NCBI GenBank assembly: GCA_050953005.1
Contig: JBMNLV010000011.1
Location: 1 to 64,000, forward strand
Length of the DNA stretch: 64,000 nucleotides
Origin: UBA6115 sp050953005
GTDB lineage: Bacteria; Bacillota; Clostridia; Christensenellales; Aristaeellaceae
Direction of reading: 5' to 3'
Shown one piece after another: positions 26,591 through 35,824 of this stretch. Position 1 is the stretch's first letter; every line of letters begins with the position of its first letter. The notes below the pieces were generated by a model, which was not told where the DNA came from, made no database searches, and saw only the letters and a program-made list of their open reading frames with translations. A program made the translations under genes and the position numbers.

Positions 26591-28840
26591 ATGAGAATGT
26601 TTCTTTTTGGGATAGCAAAGAGGCTTTCGATATATTTAACAGTTTTTCTTGTCTTCACCATGATAGCTGTTTTTGCTTCCACGTATTTTTCAAAGCAAAT
26701 TATTCAATATCAGGATGAAAAAATACATGCTTATATCAAATCAGAGGCTTTGAAGGTCGGGGCTCATCTGAATACTATAGATAACATCATGACTTTAAAT
26801 TATCAAAAAATCAGGGCTCAGAACATAATCAGAGTTTCGAAACCGCTTAGCAACTTGGATCGATATGATGTTTATATGGCAATAACATCACTAGCCCGGG
26901 CTAATACTTCAATAACAGACAAGAATAATTGGCCATTATTGGATACAATGCTCTTTTTTACTAAATCAGGTATAGCAATATCGACTTCAACCATGTATAC
27001 GTTAGAATCATTAGTGTTACTTCGGATAGGAACTTCATTCAATACATTTACAAAAATCCTCCAAGAGGTCGAGAAATCTGATTCCAATAGAAGATTAGTA
27101 AGGTTTACAAATTATGAACGTACAAGTGATTTGTATTTCAAGGTGTTTTCTATTAGAGGGTCGAAAGAGAAAGTTATAGGTATTTCATTTATAGACAGCA
27201 CTTTGTTTGATTTCGAAGGGATTTATAATGGATTTTCTTATATTTCAACTAAAGAAGGAAATATTATCAAAAATGGTGCCGATATTCAATTGCCAACATT
27301 TGAGCAACTCTCTATTATAAATAATACGCAAAAGCATGTTTTACCAAGCATATCTTCTGTTTTATTCTGGCAACCGATACAGCGAGAACAGTATCTAGTG
27401 AGTATTATACCGAATGCATCCTACAATCTGGCTTTGATTACTACAAACTTGCTGATATTCATTACGATATTTACACTATACGTTATTGCTTGTTTAGTGA
27501 TTTACAGGGTAAGAAAGAAGCAGCAAAAAAGCCTAATAGGAATTGAGGAATTAATAAACACAGGTTTAACTGTCTCAAAAGTGTCAGATGGAATTTATGA
27601 CAATGTCAAGAGTATTCATGATGGAATTATTGAACTGATTGATCAGAACAGAAGTTTATATCAGAAGAATATGGCATCAAATCTCCAAATAAAAAAAATA
27701 AGTATATCTATGAGAGACAGTTTCATAAGAATGATAATACTAAACATGATTGACAGCAATGAATTGATCGATCTGTTAAACTTTTATAATATTGATATCA
27801 AGTTTAACAGGTTCCGTGTTCTACTTTTTCAAGTTGTTAGCACCGGCATACCACTAGATGTTATTAGTGATGCTAAGAAAGCGCTTGCTGTAGCAATAAT
27901 TAGCATCATTGATATGAAGTTTGAAATATGTAGTATTGATGACACAATAACTGCTGTTCTTCTCATGTTTGATGAACCCGTTAAGCCAGAAACATATAAT
28001 ACAATTAATAGCCATATTTCAAATGTTCTGAAAGTTCTGAAAGAAAGATTCAATATTCGAGTTTACTCAGCTTTGGGAACTGAAGTAACTAGCTATGAAG
28101 AATGTCATTTCTCTTATTATTCTGCAAGAATTGTACTTCTTATTAACACAAAACTGAATGTGTTTTCAGCAGAACACTCAAATATTATGACAGAATATGA
28201 AAAGATGCAGATAACGAAAATACTCAATGCACTCGAAAAAGGTGAAACTGATCGTTGTTTGCAAACCTTTGATGCGTTTTTTGAACCTATTGACAATGTA
28301 AATTATTCACAGAATCAACAGTTTAATGCAAATATGCTTTTTGTTCTCTTTAATGAGATCCTAGAATCGAGTGAAAATCTCAAAAAACACTTTGCCAACA
28401 ACATGAGTTTTAGAAACACACTATACTCACACCATACTTTCGCTGAGATTCTACAAATTGTGAGAGAGATGCTCAAACACACTTCTGAAAACATTGCTAT
28501 TCGTGGCGAAAACCGAGGACAGATTGCAGTAAATAAAGCGCTTAAAATTATACATGAGAAATACTTGGATGCTAACCTATCACAAACAGAAATTGCTGAA
28601 AGTATTAGTATTAATGTCTCTACACTCTCACTTCAATTTAAAGAGATTGTTGGAGTAACTATGACATCATATATAAGAAATTTGCGCGTTGAAAAGGTTA
28701 AGCAACTACTAATTAGTGAAAATGATGCTCCAATGGATGATATTGCTAATAATTCCGGATTCAACTCGATTAAGACAATGTATAGAGTTTTTAAATCACA
28801 AACAAATATGACACCAGGGCAATTTAGAAAGCTATATTAA
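26591..28840 (+). CDS. Membrane-anchored AraC-family regulator with sensor domain
   Basis: Protein of 749 residues. A first membrane segment is at about 10-32 and a second at about 280-305 (LITTNLLIFITIFTLYVIAC). Between them lies an extracellular Cache-like sensor of about 240 residues. After a cytoplasmic linker the C-terminus (about 645-749) is an AraC-type double HTH: YLDANLSQTEIAESISINVSTLS, then the conserved DIANNSGFNSIKTMYRVFKS and MTPGQFRKLY. Such one-component sensors regulate adjacent sugar-uptake operons in Clostridia, but no importer adjoins it now. Its AT-rich codon use differs from flanking DNA, suggesting separate acquisition. ATG 26591 has only a weak upstream site. Confidence 0.85.
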   Translation: MRMFLFGIAKRLSIYLTVFLVFTMIAVFASTYFSKQIIQYQDEKIHAYIKSEALKVGAHLNTIDNIMTLNYQKIRAQNIIRVSKPLSNLDRYDVYMAITSLARANTSITDKNNWPLLDTMLFFTKSGIAISTSTMYTLESLVLLRIGTSFNTFTKILQEVEKSDSNRRLVRFTNYERTSDLYFKVFSIRGSKEKVIGISFIDSTLFDFEGIYNGFSYISTKEGNIIKNGADIQLPTFEQLSIINNTQKHVLPSISSVLFWQPIQREQYLVSIIPNASYNLALITTNLLIFITIFTLYVIACLVIYRVRKKQQKSLIGIEELINTGLTVSKVSDGIYDNVKSIHDGIIELIDQNRSLYQKNMASNLQIKKISISMRDSFIRMIILNMIDSNELIDLLNFYNIDIKFNRFRVLLFQVVSTGIPLDVISDAKKALAVAIISIIDMKFEICSIDDTITAVLLMFDEPVKPETYNTINSHISNVLKVLKERFNIRVYSALGTEVTSYEECHFSYYSARIVLLINTKLNVFSAEHSNIMTEYEKMQITKILNALEKGETDRCLQTFDAFFEPIDNVNYSQNQQFNANMLFVLFNEILESSENLKKHFANNMSFRNTLYSHHTFAEILQIVREMLKHTSENIAIRGENRGQIAVNKALKIIHEKYLDANLSQTEIAESISINVSTLSLQFKEIVGVTMTSYIRNLRVEKVKQLLISENDAPMDDIANNSGFNSIKTMYRVFKSQTNMTPGQFRKLY

Positions 28841-29302
28841 GAAATCTTACTTTTAGCTCTGTAGCATGCAATTGGCGTCAAGGGTCGGCCTCCGTCCCTT
28901 GATGCCGATTACAGAATACTGATATGTAATGCCCCTTTGTCAAGGGGGGAATGATCCGTGATGAGATTATTCAACAAAAAGTATAGAAGCCCTTTCATTC
29001 AAATCCGGCCTTGGCCATTCTGATATACGCGGATTGGATACCGCAGGTCAATGGTTCGCCGTGGGCGCTGCGCTCTGATTTCGGGGATCACATAGGTGCC
29101 GCCATAGTATTACCGCAGATCACCCGACCGTTGTTGGTCTTCCTGCTTTTTGTTCAGCAGTGGTTGTAGCGCCGTTTGGCGCGGAGGATGCCCTGCATCC
29201 TCTTGTGTGACCGTTACCTCAGCCTGTGGATGCTGTCAAGGCCTTGCCGCGTCAGCGGTGCGAAGCAGCCTTGACTGCGTTCACGGGCTGTGGTACTACA
29301 CT
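28841..29302. other. Gap between AraC regulator and IS110 remnant
   Basis: About 460 bp without a gene. GGCGTCAAGGG and CCCTTGATGCC (28874-28905) form a hairpin that may end the regulator transcript, although no T-run follows. The part nearest 29300 is probably the non-coding end of the IS110-family element. Confidence 0.45.
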
Positions 29303-30488
29303 CTATGCCACATGATCGGTCAATAGTCCCCACATAAAACAGGCCAATTCCCGCGCGATGGCTGTTTTCGCCACATTGCCCCGCTTCCCGTTCTGTAAGG
29401 TCATTTGATAGTACCTCCTTCTCAGCCGTTCATTGGCTCTGTCCGCATAGGCTATCACCGTTTCGCTCTGTCCGCTTTGCCGCTTTTTCAGAGCCGATGA
29501 TTTGTAACCGGCTTTTCCCCGCGTGTAGCTTTGCGCCGCCTCCGTCAGCAAGGCGCGCACATGCACATTGCCCGCTTTGGTAATGCCCCCTCGCCGCACA
29601 CTGTTCCCGCTTGAATGTTCGCAGGGAACCAGTCCCAGGTAAGACGCAAACTTTTCCGCCGTAGAAAACCGATGCATATCGCTCACCTCCGACACTACGG
29701 ACAGCGCAGTCAGGGGTTTCACGCCTAGCAGACAGCAAAGCCGACCAACCGGTTCCCGATACCTTTCTTCCCTGCTGATCTCCTCAATGCGTCTGTCTAA
29801 TCGTTCCAGCTTGTTTTGATGATACCGAAAACTGGTCAGGTATTCTTCCAGCGTATCCCCCAGCAGTCCTTCCGGTTGCAAAGCATCCAGCCATTTCATA
29901 TGCGCCTGCGTCCAGTTGCTTCGCGTCCCACTGTACAGGTATCCATGCCGCAGACAAAAGGACAGGATTTGCTGTTTGAGCTTCTTGAGCATCTGGCAAT
30001 GGTCATTGCGCATTCGGATGAATTCCTTGACTTGCTCATCCCCGGCGCTGGGAACATGAACGGGGCTGTAAGTTCCGTATGCCAGGCATTGCGCGATATT
30101 TGCGGCATCGCGTCCGTCGGTCTTGACCCGCTTCCCGCCGCGCGGGGACGGCAGCTTTTTCATCGATATCAATGACCTGCGTAACTACCCGCTTCCCGCC
30201 GCGCGGGGACGGCAGCGTGGTGGGCGCCAGAATGATGCATTCAATCTTCGCTTTGGTTAACTGATGGTACAGCGTGTATCCCAGACATCCTGCCTCATAT
30301 CCGCAGACGATCCGCGTTTCCTGCCCATACTTCTCCCTGAGACGGTGCACATAGGCAACGATTCGGCGGTAATCATTGTCTGTCTGGACGATGCCTGTCG
30401 GCTGTTTCATATCCAAAGCAAAATGTGCCAAAGTAAAACTGTTCCGATGAACATCCATTCCTACGTAAAGCGTGCTATAATGTTTCAT
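29303..30488 (-). pseudogene. IS110-family transposase broken by 61-bp insertion
   Basis: The N-terminal DEDD domain (LYVGMDVHRNSF, GYEAG, then KTDGRDAANIAQ) and the C-terminal Transposase_20 domain (GVKPLTALSVVSEV, SVRRGGITKAGNVHVRALL) are both present but in different frames. The break is a 61-bp insertion at about 30126-30216. Without it the frame is continuous from ATG 30488 to the stop at 29303, giving 374 residues, the normal family length. IS110 elements lack terminal inverted repeats, so its ends cannot be placed; they lie outside these coordinates. The element stands about 120 bp from the first CRISPR repeat, in or beyond the array leader. Confidence 0.9.
30126..30216. repeat. 30-bp duplication around about 31 bp of new sequence, CRISPR-like
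   Basis: An identical 30-bp sequence occurs at 30126-30155 and 30187-30216, separated by 31 bp (30156-30186), so the unit is 61 bp. The duplicated DNA is native transposase coding sequence (residues LPSPRGGKRV). It contains TTCCCGC and CGCGGGG two bases apart; the CRISPR repeats nearby have TTCCCGC and CGCGGGG three bases apart. A 61-bp unit is exactly the repeat-plus-spacer period of that array. Confidence 0.9.
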
Positions 30489-30519
30489 GTAATGCCTCCT
30501 ATTTGTATGTGGTAACCCC

Positions 30520-30610
30520 TGTGGATAGTAGTTTCATACTCATCTTACAGGTGAATCCTCGTTTCTACAAATCCCGGGGGCATTACATATTGTCTGATTT
30601 ATTTTTAATG
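30520..30610 (+). promoter_or_regulatory. Probable CRISPR leader
   Basis: The AT-rich stretch directly left of the first repeat ends TGATTTATTTTTAATG. Repeats on this side are intact while the far-right one is degenerate, so new spacers should enter here. The leader may have been shortened by the IS110-type element, whose transposase gene ends at 30488. Confidence 0.5.
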
Positions 30611-31177
30611 GTAATTCCCGCACACGCGGGGGTGATCCCCACATGCGTGACTGCGGATTAAATGCGTTTAAGTAATTCCCGCACACGCGGGGGTGATCCC
30701 GCCGGCTTGATAAGCCCGAACCAACCAATAATGTAATTCCCGCACACGCGGGGGTGATCCTAAACATCGCAAAAACATATAAAGTGGGTTGACGTAATTC
30801 CCACACACGCGGGGGTGATCCCAGTCGAGCGCATACTTCGATGTTGCGCCCAACGTAATTCCCGCACACGCGGGGGTGATCCCGGATACGCCGATTTGAC
30901 AGCTTATAGCAGCGCGTAATTCCCGCACACGCAGGGGTGATCCTCGATAAAGCGATACTTTGGGCCTTGCGCATGGGTAATTCCCGCACACGCGGGGGTG
31001 ATCCCCTCCCCGAGGCTATGGTGACAGGAGCGGAAAGGTAATTCCCGCACACGCGGGGGTGATCCCCCCTTGCCCTGTCTGCATTTCTCGTTTATGCAGT
31101 AATTCCCGCACACGCGGGGGTGATCCTGCGCGGGGATGTCCCGCAGCGGATCCAGTCTGGTAATTCCCGCACACGCG
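30611..31177 (+). CRISPR. Type I-E-like CRISPR array, nine spacers, no cas genes
   Basis: Ten repeats start at 30611, 30672, 30733, 30794, 30855, 30916, 30977, 31038, 31099 and 31160, exactly every 61 bp. The 28-bp repeat begins GTAATTCCCGC and ends GGGGGTGATCC with a central palindrome; the base after it is always C or T. Repeats 4 and 6 carry one substitution each. The last keeps only 18 bases and then diverges, marking the leader-distal end. Repeat form and 28/33 spacing match type I-E. No cas gene lies in the window, so the array either depends on a locus elsewhere or is orphaned. Confidence 0.95.
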
Positions 31178-31321
31178 TACCGGTACTGTCAAATAAAGTT
31201 CGCAACTTTAGTGCACTCTCTCGCTGTTGATCATAGAAGTGTTATTGAAGGTATTACGTATTATGGGGTAATGGTATTCCGGCACAACATCCTGAACGGA
31301 TTGATGATTGGGGGTTTTTTG

Positions 31322-33052
31322 TCATGGACGGAAGTAACCCAAATCCAAAATAACGCGTACGCCGCCACCGGCGCGGCTTTGAATGGAACATCCGTCTGCC
31401 TCGGCGCGCCTCAGCCGCAAGCGCTTGAATACATTGCTCACACCTATGCCATGTGAATGCGGAGAAGGAGGCATTGTGCCGTTCACTACATCACACAGGC
31501 GCGCTTCTGTTACGCCAAGGCCGTTATCATCCACGCACAGAAACAACTTTCCATTCTTTTCATAACCGGTCACCGTGATCACACCGCGGTGCTCAAGCCC
31601 GGCAAAGCCATGAACGATGCAGTTTTCAATGATCGGCTGAAGAAATAGCCTTGGGACGCGATGAGTCAGCTGCTCCTGCGGTACAAACACCTGATAGTCG
31701 AAGGAATAATTCTTTCTCATCTGACGCAGCTTCACATAAGCTTCCGCGCATCGCAGTTCGTCACCTAAAGAGACCTGTTCGTCTGTGCGCGCAATACTGT
31801 AATTGAACAATTTTACCAGCGCCACCAACGCACCCTCTGCCTCCTGAAGCTTTTCTTCCTTTATCAGGCTTTGGATGCAGGCAAGCGTGTTTCCTATGAA
31901 ATGAGGATGGATCTGCGCCTGAAGCACTTCGATTTCCAACATCCGCTGCTGTTTCTGGCTTTCCTCGAATTCCTGTGTCATCTGACGAATTTTTTCTATC
32001 ATTGATGTGAGACTGTTGGTGAGCACGCGGATTTCATTGGGCTGCTGTACCTGATCGTCGAAAGTGAGTTCCAGCGGGCTTTCTGCCTCTTCAATCCGCT
32101 TGGCAATTCGGGTAATAGGCCGGGTCAGGTATCCGGAGAACATGGCGATAAGCAGAGACAACAACAGCAAATGGGTAGTGCCGGTCAATAGAGTCTTTGT
32201 CACCAGGGGGCGCACTTCAGCATATAAATGCGAACCCTTGACAAAAGTGTACAGCGTCCAGTTCATGCACACGTTGCTTTCGCGATAAAAGATATAATTA
32301 TTTCCATCAATGGAGCACTGACTGGCTGAAACAGGGAGCGAAATCACGTCAGGCAGGGCAGTTTCCAGCGATGATCGTGACAGCTGCTTGTGTTCCGATA
32401 CAATGGTAGTGTAATCGTCGCTGGTAGCTACCAGTTTTCCTCCGGCCGATACAACGGACCAGGTGATCGAAGCGTCTTTTGTGACACGCAGAATGGATGA
32501 AAGCATGGTAGATAAGTTAATTTCCATCATCACCATGGCATGGTTGCCGGCCAGCTCCACCGGTTTATATAAAGCAATGGTACGCGAAAGCGGCCAAAGC
32601 GGTGAGATGTATGGCTCGGTCCACCGGATGCCTCGATAGGAGCTCTGATAAGCCATATCATAGCATTCCTTCACATACTGGTTGCCAAAAACCTCATAAG
32701 CCGGCGCATGTGTGCACAAGGTATGGCCATCCTCGAAAGTACAGTATACAGTCAACAGCTTTCCCGGATTGCTGTTTTTGCTTCCATACAGCGCATTCAA
32801 AATAGCGGAAGGATCGTTGCCGATAGCCGCCAACGCATCACTCAGGCTGAGCAATCCCGACGCAAGGCCTTCGGCATATAAACGCATATAGTCACGATTA
32901 CGCGCCAGCAGCTGCTGAAGCGCCTTCTCTTTTTGTTTCAGCAGCGAATCCCGCATATCCTTTGCAACCCAAAGTATCCAGCTGCAAAGTATCAGCATTG
33001 ACAGCGCGCACGCTGCCGCCAGAATGCGCTGGGCAAGCGTACGTGATTTCAT
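31322..33052 (-). CDS. YesM-type sensor histidine kinase
   Basis: Membrane sensor kinase of 576 residues. A first membrane helix at about 8-30 and a second at about 290-312 flank a dCache-like extracellular domain. A HAMP linker (TRPITRIAKRIEEAESPLEL) leads to the His_kinase domain. Its H-box reads QAQIHPHFIGNTLACIQSL, with the phosphoacceptor histidine followed by PHF; most relatives have QINPHFLYN, so Ile-Gly replaces Leu-Tyr. The N-box is LQPIIENCIVHGF and the G-box HSHGIGVSNV. It overlaps the response regulator gene by ATGA, forming a two-gene unit. It probably senses a saccharide for the divergent importer operon beginning at 33937. Confidence 0.92.
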   Translation of the reverse strand: MKSRTLAQRILAAACALSMLILCSWILWVAKDMRDSLLKQKEKALQQLLARNRDYMRLYAEGLASGLLSLSDALAAIGNDPSAILNALYGSKNSNPGKLLTVYCTFEDGHTLCTHAPAYEVFGNQYVKECYDMAYQSSYRGIRWTEPYISPLWPLSRTIALYKPVELAGNHAMVMMEINLSTMLSSILRVTKDASITWSVVSAGGKLVATSDDYTTIVSEHKQLSRSSLETALPDVISLPVSASQCSIDGNNYIFYRESNVCMNWTLYTFVKGSHLYAEVRPLVTKTLLTGTTHLLLLSLLIAMFSGYLTRPITRIAKRIEEAESPLELTFDDQVQQPNEIRVLTNSLTSMIEKIRQMTQEFEESQKQQRMLEIEVLQAQIHPHFIGNTLACIQSLIKEEKLQEAEGALVALVKLFNYSIARTDEQVSLGDELRCAEAYVKLRQMRKNYSFDYQVFVPQEQLTHRVPRLFLQPIIENCIVHGFAGLEHRGVITVTGYEKNGKLFLCVDDNGLGVTEARLCDVVNGTMPPSPHSHGIGVSNVFKRLRLRRAEADGCSIQSRAGGGVRVILDLGYFRP

Positions 33053-33762
33053 GGTTGGATTTTTCTCATCTGCGCGGGTGTAACCCCATAGGTTTTTTGA
33101 TACAGGTAGGTAAAATATTGCGGATTCTGAATGCCCACCTGTTGGGCAATTTCATATATTTTTAGTGGAGAGTGCATGACCAGTTCACATGCACGCTCCA
33201 TACGCTGGCGGGTTAGCGCGTCTCTGAAACGCTCTCCGGTCTGCTGGTAAAAAAGTGTGCCCAGGTAATTGGGTGACATGCCCACCTCCTGTGCAACGCT
33301 CTCCAGCGTAATTTCCTTTCTCATATTTTCGCGGATCAGGCGCAGCGCTTCGCTTACCTCAAAGCGGTATTGAGGTCGCTCCCGATGCAGGTATTCATTG
33401 GAAAGAGTGATAAGCAGCTCGCCCAGTTCCGATTCGGTATACTCGCCTTTGGTCAAATAATCCTTTACACCGTAGCGTATGGCTTGGCGGGAATATTCAA
33501 AATCACAATGGGCAGACATAATGATAAATATAGCATTGGGAAGACGTTCCCTTGCTTGACGGATGAATTCCAGCCCATCTACGCGTGGCATGATGATGTC
33601 GACCAGCAGAATATCCGGCTGCACTTCATTCAGCAGATCCAGACCCTCCTGTCCATCAGCGGCCGTTCCGACCAGTTCACAGCCGTATCTATCCCATGGA
33701 AAGGCGCGGTATCTGTTTAAAATCGGCTGGTCATCATCAAGACACATGACTTTTGCTTTCAT
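33049..33762 (-). CDS. YesN-type response regulator (REC plus AraC HTH)
   Basis: Regulator of 237 residues from ATG 33762 (MKAKVMCLDDDQ). The frame is open for 30 more codons upstream, but they do not belong to the receiver fold. The receiver domain (1-120) has the acidic pocket at DDD near residue 10, the phosphorylation aspartate in LLVDIIMPRVDG and the conserved lysine in DYLTKGEY. The AraC-type HTH (about 140-237) has TLESVAQEVGMSPNYLGTLF and EIAQQVGIQNPQYFTYLYQK. It partners with the kinase encoded next and likely activates the divergently transcribed importer operon. Confidence 0.93.
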   Translation of the reverse strand: MKAKVMCLDDDQPILNRYRAFPWDRYGCELVGTAADGQEGLDLLNEVQPDILLVDIIMPRVDGLEFIRQARERLPNAIFIIMSAHCDFEYSRQAIRYGVKDYLTKGEYTESELGELLITLSNEYLHRERPQYRFEVSEALRLIRENMRKEITLESVAQEVGMSPNYLGTLFYQQTGERFRDALTRQRMERACELVMHSPLKIYEIAQQVGIQNPQYFTYLYQKTYGVTPAQMRKIQP

Positions 33763-33936
33763 TAAATCCCGCGCCCCCTTTCTATAAGATATATTTGCAA
33801 TTCGATTATGACATAAAATTGACAAAACAAGAAGAGAATGACCGGTTTTCATTGATTATCTGAATTTTTTGGAGATTTGTCTTCTTGTTTATACGGGATA
33901 AGATTTTCATAATAAATACAAGGGGAGGGATGTGGA
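33763..33936. promoter_or_regulatory. Divergent regulatory region
   Basis: This gap separates the two-component genes (minus) from the importer operon (plus) and must contain both promoters. TTGACA occurs at 33819-33824 on the plus strand but without a convincing partner at -10. It is the most likely place for the YesN-type regulator to bind. Confidence 0.45.
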
Positions 33937-34872
33937 ATGCAGCAAACGTCCGCTGTGCAAAACAAGCTCCGCAGGAATAGGATGAGCAGCTATCGGAAGT
34001 CATTGCTTCTGATGATGATTCCAGGGCTCCTGTTTTTTGTTGTTTATAAATACTATCCAATGTATGGCGTGCTGATTGCCTTTAAGAATTTTCGTATCAA
34101 GGCGGGCATTCTGGGGTCACCATGGGCGGAACCCATCATGAAGAACTTTAACAACTTCTTTAAATCGCCCTATTGTTTGCAGATACTTACCAATACCGTT
34201 ACCATCAGCGTATCAAAACTGGTGTTTTCGATGCTGGCATGTATCATTCTGGCTGTGCTTCTCAGTGAAGTGCGCAACCAGAAGCTTAAGCGTTTTGTGC
34301 AGACGGTCACTTATTTGCCGCATTTCCTTAGTTGGGTTATTATTTATGGCATTCTGTACGCCATCGTTTCCGAATCCTCCGGTCTTGTCAATGTCATGCT
34401 GCGAGCAGCAGGCAAACAAACAATTCCAGTACTTACCAACCCCAGGTTATTCCAGCCGCTGCTGGTATTTACCGAGGTATGGAAGAATACCGGCTGGGGC
34501 GCTATTGTATATTTGGCAGCTATTGCCGGCATTGACCCCGGTTTATACGAAGCGGCAGAGATTGACGGCGCATCCCGTATGCAGCGCGTATGGCATGTAA
34601 CGCTGGCCTGCATCCGACCCACTATCCTGATGCTGCTCATCTTGAAACTGGGCAGTGTGTTGGACGCCGGTTTTGATCAGATTTACAACTTGTACAATCC
34701 ACAAGTATATAGAGTAGCGGACATCATTGACACTTGGGTGTACCGCACCGGTTTGGAACAGCTCAATTATTCCACGGCCACAGCAGTAGGTCTGTTTAAG
34801 TCTGTTATTGGCACGATTTTGGTGGCAACGGTCAACAGCATTGCCAGAAGGTGGGATGAATCGCTATGGTAA
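33937..34872 (+). CDS. LplB-type ABC transporter permease
   Basis: First permease of a polysaccharide-type importer, 311 residues. The opening helix after a basic N-terminus (LLLMMIPGLLFFVVYKYYPMYGVLIAFKNF) is diagnostic of the LplB family. The EAA loop reads EAAEIDGASRMQRVWHVTL. ATG 33937 follows AGGGGAGGG. The gene overlaps the second permease by 7 bp. As in the first importer, no ATPase gene is present. Confidence 0.9.
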   Translation: MQQTSAVQNKLRRNRMSSYRKSLLLMMIPGLLFFVVYKYYPMYGVLIAFKNFRIKAGILGSPWAEPIMKNFNNFFKSPYCLQILTNTVTISVSKLVFSMLACIILAVLLSEVRNQKLKRFVQTVTYLPHFLSWVIIYGILYAIVSESSGLVNVMLRAAGKQTIPVLTNPRLFQPLLVFTEVWKNTGWGAIVYLAAIAGIDPGLYEAAEIDGASRMQRVWHVTLACIRPTILMLLILKLGSVLDAGFDQIYNLYNPQVYRVADIIDTWVYRTGLEQLNYSTATAVGLFKSVIGTILVATVNSIARRWDESLW

Positions 34873-35750
34873 ACGCCAGAATTCGCAGCAGGCTTGGCAG
34901 AGTGGAGGGCTTTGACATTGTAAAGTGGCTCCTGCTTGGTTTGGCTGCGCTGCTTATTATTGTACCGTTGTATTATGTGGTCGTTCTGTCCTTCACCAGC
35001 TACCAGCAGTATATCAAAAGCGCGGGATTCGTACTGTTTCCTCATCCCGTTAGCCTTGACGGTTATGAGCAGTTTCTCACAAATCCCGCTGTTCCAAAGG
35101 CATTCTTCGTTACGCTGTACCTTACCGTACCCGGAACTGTGTACAATCTGATTGCAACAGTGCTGCTGGCATATCCTCTCAGTCGCAAAGAACTGCCTTG
35201 CCGCAAGTTTTTTGTGCTGTTTACATTCTTTCCCATGCTGTTTAGTGGCGGTTTGATTCCGACCTTCTATGTGGTAAGGCAGACCGGCATTATGAACACC
35301 ACATGGGCAATGATTCTGCCGTATCTGATTTCGGTGTACGATATGATGATCGTTCGGTCGTTTTTCCAGTCGCTGGACGATGCTTTTATTGAGGCAGCAC
35401 GCATTGATGGCGCAAGCGAGCTGAGCATTCTGTGGCGAGTTGTGCTGCCGTTGTCTATGCCTGTACTGGCAACCGTTACGCTGATGTATGGCGTTGGACA
35501 CTGGAACTGCTTCTTTCCTGCGCTGTACTACGTGCGCGATCAGGATTTACAGCCTTTGCAGGTTGTGCTGCGTGGCATTTTGAATGAAGCCCAGTCTACG
35601 CTGGAGGAGGTTGACCCCAGTGTAACAGCTTCCAGTCAGGCCATGAAACAGGCGGCTGTGGTGCTCACCGCGCTGCCGGTCGTTATTGTGTATCCCTTCC
35701 TGCAAAAGTACTTCACGCAAGGCATGTTGCTTGGCGGCGTGAAGGGCTGA
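34866..35750 (+). CDS. LplC-type ABC transporter permease
   Basis: Second permease of the same importer, 294 residues. LLLGLAALLIIVPLYYVVVLSF is the first helix. The EAA loop is EAARIDGASELSILWRVVLP. The C-terminus YFTQGMLLGGVKG is the standard LplC/YtcP ending. It overlaps the LplB-type gene by 7 bp and is followed after 74 bp by the binding-protein gene, giving the order permease, permease, binding protein. Confidence 0.9.
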   Translation: MVNARIRSRLGRVEGFDIVKWLLLGLAALLIIVPLYYVVVLSFTSYQQYIKSAGFVLFPHPVSLDGYEQFLTNPAVPKAFFVTLYLTVPGTVYNLIATVLLAYPLSRKELPCRKFFVLFTFFPMLFSGGLIPTFYVVRQTGIMNTTWAMILPYLISVYDMMIVRSFFQSLDDAFIEAARIDGASELSILWRVVLPLSMPVLATVTLMYGVGHWNCFFPALYYVRDQDLQPLQVVLRGILNEAQSTLEEVDPSVTASSQAMKQAAVVLTALPVVIVYPFLQKYFTQGMLLGGVKG

Positions 35751-35824
35751 TCTTATCCCGGGCAAAAGGGATCATGTATTCCCTTGCTGATAGGTATCCC
35801 ATAAAAAACAAAGGAGGAAAACCC

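Noticed and set aside
30540..31113. Minus-strand open frames with repeated SPPRVREL / ITPACAGIT peptides
   Set aside because: They are translations of the CRISPR repeats and spacers; the 61-bp period cycles through frames. They are not protein repeats.
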